From Micromonospora sp. WMMD882 (GTDB lineage Bacteria; Actinomycetota; Actinomycetes; Mycobacteriales; Micromonosporaceae): a stretch of DNA of 64,000 nt. The translations under genes were made by a program, and so were the position numbers. The stretch covers positions 186,001 to 250,000 of the forward strand of contig NZ_CP114903.1 in NCBI RefSeq assembly GCF_027497255.1. Reading direction: 5' to 3'. Under the pieces are notes generated by a model. It made no database searches and was not told where the DNA came from. It saw nothing but the letters and a program-made list of their open reading frames with translations. This document shows, piece by piece, positions 60,569 through 64,000 of this stretch; the first letter of the stretch is position 1; each line of letters opens with the position of its first letter.

Positions 60569-62053
60569 ATGAACACCGTACGGTTCTCCCCGGCCGGCAC
60601 GCTGACCGCCGAGGATCTGGGCACCATCCACCTGATCGGGGTGGGTGGGGTCGGGATGAGCGGCCTGGCCCGGCTCTTCCTGACCCGGGGCATCCGCACC
60701 ACCGGCAGCGAGCTGCGGGAGTGGCCGTCGCTGGCCGGTATGCGCGCGCTCGGCGGCACCGTCCACATGACCCACGAGACGGCCAACCTCGACGGCGTCG
60801 ACACGGTCGTCTACTCCTCGGCCATCCCGCAGGACCATCTGGAGCTGGTGGAGGCCCGTCGGCGTGGCCTGCGGGTGCTGCACCGCTCCGAGGCCCTGGC
60901 CGCGGCGATGACCGGCCGCCGGGCGGTCGCCATCGCCGGCACGCACGGCAAGACCACCACCACCTCGATGGTGACCATGGTGCTCCAGCAGGCCGGCGAG
61001 GATCCGTCCTTCGTGATCGGCGGGGAGATCTCCGAGGTCGGCTCGGGCGCGCACCACGGCACCGGGCAGTACTTCGTGGTGGAGGCCGACGAGAGCGACA
61101 GGTCCTTCCTGATCTACCGGCCGTTCGTCTCGGTGATCACCAACATCGAGCCGGACCACCTCAACACGTACGGCGACTTCGCCACGCTGAAGGCCGCGTT
61201 CGCCGACTTCGCCCGGCTGACCGATCCGGCCGGTCTCGTGGTCACCTGCGCCGACGACCCGGGCGCCCGGGAGCTGGCCGCCACGCTGCGCGCCGAGGGC
61301 CGGCGGGTCCACACCTACGGCGAGTCGCCCGACGCCGACCTGCGGCTGTCCGACATGGTCTCCTCGGCCCGGGGCGTGCGCTACCTGGCCGAGGTGGACG
61401 GCCGGTCGCTGGGCGAGTTCCAGTTGCCGGTGCCGGGTCGGCACATGGGGCTCAACAGCGCCGCCGCGGCGCTCACCGCGTACCTGCTGGAGTTGCCGGT
61501 GACCGCGGCGGAGGCCGCGCTGGCGGCTTTTCCCGGGGTGCGGCGGCGGTTCGAGCGCAAGGGCGTCGCCGACGGCGTGCTGGTCTACGACGAGTACGCC
61601 TACCACCCGACCTCGATCACGTTGGCGCTGCGGACGCTGCGCGAGGTGGCCGGGGACGGCCGGCTGATCGTGGTGTTCCAGCCGTACCGGCTCTACCGGA
61701 CCCGGGACCTGCAGGCCGAGATCGCCGAGGGGCTGGCCATCGCCGACGAGGTGGTGCTGCTGGAGGTGTTCGGCCCGGGTGAGCTGCGGCAGCCGGGGGA
61801 GGGCTCGGCGGCGCTGATCGAGGCGGTCGACCTGCCCGCCGAGCGTAAGGTCTTCGTCGACTCCTGGGAGGCCGTGCCGGTGGAGGTGGCCCGCCGGGCC
61901 CGCCCCGGCGACGTGGTGGTGACCATGGGCGCGCCGCCCATCTCGCTGATGGGTGACCTGCTCCTCGACGCGCTGCTGGCCCGTACCGGGGATCCGGGCG
62001 CCGCCGGCACGACCGTGGGCCCGGACGGCGACGCGGCGCGTCCGGCCGGATGA
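60569..62053 (+). CDS. murC: UDP-MurNAc:L-alanine ligase MurC
   Basis: 494-aa Mur ligase, first of the stem-peptide ligases. It has the N-terminal HLIGVGGVGMSGLARLFL Rossmann motif, ATP loop AIAGTHGKTTTTSMV (K128), VVEADESDRSFL, ITNIEPDHLNTYGD and YDEYAYHPTSITLALRTL. ATG at 60569 is 58 nt after murG. The stop overlaps ftsQ by 4 nt. It supplies UDP-MurNAc-L-Ala for the D-Glu adding step, whose usual gene, murD, is missing from this cluster. Confidence 0.95.
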   Translation: MNTVRFSPAGTLTAEDLGTIHLIGVGGVGMSGLARLFLTRGIRTTGSELREWPSLAGMRALGGTVHMTHETANLDGVDTVVYSSAIPQDHLELVEARRRGLRVLHRSEALAAAMTGRRAVAIAGTHGKTTTTSMVTMVLQQAGEDPSFVIGGEISEVGSGAHHGTGQYFVVEADESDRSFLIYRPFVSVITNIEPDHLNTYGDFATLKAAFADFARLTDPAGLVVTCADDPGARELAATLRAEGRRVHTYGESPDADLRLSDMVSSARGVRYLAEVDGRSLGEFQLPVPGRHMGLNSAAAALTAYLLELPVTAAEAALAAFPGVRRRFERKGVADGVLVYDEYAYHPTSITLALRTLREVAGDGRLIVVFQPYRLYRTRDLQAEIAEGLAIADEVVLLEVFGPGELRQPGEGSAALIEAVDLPAERKVFVDSWEAVPVEVARRARPGDVVVTMGAPPISLMGDLLLDALLARTGDPGAAGTTVGPDGDAARPAG

Positions 62054-62868
62054 GTCCCGGTCCGGCGCGGGGTCGCGCCGCCGGCGTGGATTCCGGCGGC
62101 GGTCGACGTGGCCCGGCCCGACGGTGGCAACTGGTCCGGGCGGGCAGTGACGCGGTCCCGCCGTCGACCCGGCGGTTCATGCGCCGGGCCCGGCAGCGCC
62201 GGATGCGGGCCGCCCTGCCGTGGGCGGTGGCCGGCGTGGCGCTGGCGCTGTCCGGGCTGGTGGCCTGGCTGCTGCTGGGCACCGGCCTGTTCGGCGTGCG
62301 GGAGGTCCGGGTGGTCGGGGCCGACCTGGTCACCCCGGTCCAGGTCCGGGGGGCGGCGGCGGTGCCGGACGGGGTGCCGCTGGCCCGGGTGGACCTGGCC
62401 GCGGTGGCGGCCCGGATCGGGAAGCTGCCCCCGGTGGAGCGGGTGGCGGTGCGCCGGGACTGGCCGGACGCCCTGGTGGTGCAGGTGGTGGAGCGGACCC
62501 CGGTGGCGGTGGTGCCGCGGGGGGACCGGTTCCTGGTGGTGGACCGCGCCGGGGTGGTGTTCCGGGACGAGCCGAGCCGTCCGGCGGGGCTGCCGCTGGC
62601 CCGGGTGGCCCGGCCGGGCGCGTCGGATCCGGAGACCCGGGCGGCGTTGCAGGTGTTGGCCGCGCTCACCCCGCCGCTGCGCGAGGCGTTGGTGGAGGTG
62701 ACCGTGGAGGGGCTGGCGCGGATCACGGTGCGGCTCTCCGGTGACCGGACGATCGTCTGGGGCGACGCGACCCGGGGTGACGACAAGGCCCAGGTGGCGA
62801 CCAGTCTGCTCGGTCGGAAAGCTGACACCATCGACGTGAGCGCGCCGGACGTGGTCACCTTCCGTTGA
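62050..62868 (+). CDS. ftsQ: Cell division protein FtsQ
   Basis: 272-aa bitopic protein: a basic cytoplasmic region of about 58 residues, one helix (LPWAVAGVALALSGLVAWLLL), then a POTRA domain (VREVRVVGADLVTPVQVRGA, PLARVDLAAVAARIGKLPPVERVAVRRDWPDAL) and a beta domain with FLVVDRAGVVFRD. FtsQ binds FtsL-FtsB and links the divisome to septal synthesis. It starts at ATG 62050 within the murC stop. ftsZ follows after 284 bp with its own promoter. Confidence 0.92.
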   Translation: MSPGPARGRAAGVDSGGGRRGPARRWQLVRAGSDAVPPSTRRFMRRARQRRMRAALPWAVAGVALALSGLVAWLLLGTGLFGVREVRVVGADLVTPVQVRGAAAVPDGVPLARVDLAAVAARIGKLPPVERVAVRRDWPDALVVQVVERTPVAVVPRGDRFLVVDRAGVVFRDEPSRPAGLPLARVARPGASDPETRAALQVLAALTPPLREALVEVTVEGLARITVRLSGDRTIVWGDATRGDDKAQVATSLLGRKADTIDVSAPDVVTFR

Positions 62869-63021
62869 GTCGTCCGGTACGCGGCACGACCGGATCCGCC
62901 CCGGCCCGGGCGACCGGGGATCCGGAAAAGGTGAGGCTTGCCGCGATCCGGGACGACACGCCGAGCAGGTCCTTGGCTCATCGCGTGGCGGCGCTTACGT
63001 TGCCCCGAAGAGAAGCAATAG

Positions 63022-63050
63022 TTGACATAACTGTAAGCCTCTAGTAGAGG
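63022..63050 (+). promoter_or_regulatory. Promoter of ftsZ
   Basis: TTGACA (63022-63027), a 17-nt spacer and TAGAGG (63045-63050), the best sigma-70-type match in the window, in an AT-rich patch. The word atagttgac occurs here (63018-63026) and again at 63080-63088, so a second start or a repeated regulator site is possible. Confidence 0.65.
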
Positions 63051-63152
63051 GTTAGGGTTAGCCCTTCTCCTCGCGGGTGATAGTTGACGTCGGCGGCGAT
63101 CCGGGGCGGCCGTGGCGTCGGCGTGGCCAATCTCGAAGGGAAAGGACCGGAG

Positions 63153-64000
63153 ATGACACCTCCGCACAACTACCTGGCGGTCATCAAGGTCGTCGGCATC
63201 GGGGGCGGCGGCGTCAACGCCGTCAACCGGATGATCGAGGTTGGGCTCAAGGGCGTCGAGTTCATCGCGATCAACACGGACGCGCAGGCGTTGCTGATGA
63301 GCGACGCCGACGTCAAGCTCGACGTCGGCCGGGAGCTCACCCGGGGGCTCGGCGCGGGCGCCAACCCGGACGTCGGCAAGAACGCCGCCGAGGACCACCG
63401 CGACGAGATCGAGGAGGTCCTCAAGGGGGCCGACATGGTCTTCGTGACCTGCGGCGAGGGCGGCGGCACCGGCACCGGCGGCGCCCCGGTGGTGGCCAAC
63501 ATCGCCCGTAAGCTCGGCGCGCTCACCATCGGCGTGGTCACCCGGCCGTTCTCCTTCGAGGGCAAGCGTCGTCAGGTCCAGGCCGAGGCCGGGATAGACG
63601 AGCTGCGCAACCAGTGCGACACCCTCATCGTCATCCCGAACGACCGGCTGCTGGCCCTCGGCGACCGGGGCATCAGCATGATGGACGCCTTCCGCACCGC
63701 CGACCAGGTGCTCCTCTCCGGCGTCCAGGGCATCACCGACCTGATCACCACCCCGGGTCTGATCAACCTGGACTTCGCCGACGTCAAGAGCGTGATGAGC
63801 GGCGCGGGCAGCGCGCTGATGGGCATCGGCAGCGCCCGCGGCGAGAACCGCGCGGTCGAGGCGGCCGAGGCGGCCATCTCCAGCCCGCTGCTGGAGCAGA
63901 GCATGGACGGCGCGCGGGGCGTGCTGCTCTCCATCGCCGGCGGCTCCGACCTGGGCCTGTTCGAGATCAACGACGCGGCCCAACTGGTCACCGACGCGGC
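63153..64000 (+). CDS. ftsZ: Cell division GTPase FtsZ (5' part)
   Basis: The first 282 codons of ftsZ; the gene runs off the window. It is the tubulin-like GTPase that forms the Z ring. Visible marks are [31 protein letters not shown], the GTP signature [37 protein letters not shown] and the T7 loop in [14 protein letters not shown], whose Asp completes the catalytic site across monomers. [10 protein letters not shown] at ATG 63153 is the usual actinobacterial beginning. It has its own promoter at 63022. Confidence 0.97.
   Translation, partial: MTPPHNYLAVIKVVGIGGGGVNAVNRMIEVGLKGVEFIAINTDAQALLMSDADVKLDVGRELTRGLGAGANPDVGKNAAEDHRDEIEEVLKGADMVFVTCGEGGGTGTGGAPVVANIARKLGALTIGVVTRPFSFEGKRRQVQAEAGIDELRNQCDTLIVIPNDRLLALGDRGISMMDAFRTADQVLLSGVQGITDLITTPGLINLDFADVKSVMSGAGSALMGIGSARGENRAVEAAEAAISSPLLEQSMDGARGVLLSIAGGSDLGLFEINDAAQLVTDA

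Noticed and set aside
63041-63066. Telomere-like gttagggtta repeat before ftsZ
   Set aside because: Only two short units occur, next to a normal bacterial promoter, within a chromosomal division cluster.

Overview
The window is chromosomal DNA of a high-GC actinomycete, most likely a Micromonosporaceae (Micromonospora-like) species. This rests on the strong G/C bias at third codon positions, Gram-positive style lipoprotein and Sec signals, a meso-DAP type division/cell-wall (dcw) cluster, an actinobacterial SOS mutasome, and gene order. The order aroG, PASTA kinase, Rv2175c-like DNA-binding protein, polyprenyl synthase, metF and, further on, mraZ to ftsZ parallels, from memory, Rv2178c back to Rv2150c of Mycobacterium tuberculosis with insertions.

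Layout. 0.4-8.9 kb: a cyclase-family hydrolase, an F420-oxidoreductase-like protein, and secreted degradative enzymes (SGNH lipase, GH44 endoglucanase with FN3 and CBM2, GH18 chitinase with CBM2), plus glutathione peroxidase and a lipoprotein. 9-15.2 kb: class II DAHP synthase, threonine aldolase, endonuclease IV, a PknL-type PASTA kinase and its likely DNA-binding partner. 15.2-24.2 kb: carotenoid genes (split lycopene cyclase, geranylgeranyl-type synthase, and a tightly coupled five-gene operon CrtA-like / GNAT / CruF-like / glycosyltransferase / CrtI-CrtD-like) around metF and a CDP-alcohol phosphatidyltransferase. 24.3-33.3 kb: an EamA transporter, then an SOS mutasome operon with a LexA-type box, a long strongly structured leader, a HEPN-domain gene, imuA, imuB and dnaE2, and a TSUP permease. 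33.4-41.9 kb: a small protein, a methyltransferase, dinB, a DUF3040 protein, a repeat-rich 3'-3' gap, and a MoxR / DUF58 / transglutaminase operon. 42.1-45.7 kb: leuS behind a candidate Leu leader-peptide attenuator, then gene remnants. 45.7-48.4 kb: murT-gatD and a TVP38 membrane protein. 48.6-64 kb: mraZ, rsmH, ftsL, ftsI, murE, murF, mraY, ftsW, murG, murC, ftsQ and the start of ftsZ.

How the parts relate. The last 15 kb makes lipid II precursors and the septal machinery. MurT-GatD, divergent from mraZ, amidates the D-Glu residue of the stem peptide. murD is absent from its usual place between mraY and ftsW, where there is instead a terminator-like hairpin and a fresh promoter. ftsW carries a perfect 62-bp palindrome in its 5' coding sequence. 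Many genes here have a -10 box 6-8 nt before the start codon, which predicts leaderless mRNAs. Several gaps hold tandem or dispersed repeats; no tRNA, rRNA, insertion sequence or CRISPR was seen. All functional assignments come from reading motifs and recalling families; no searches were run.
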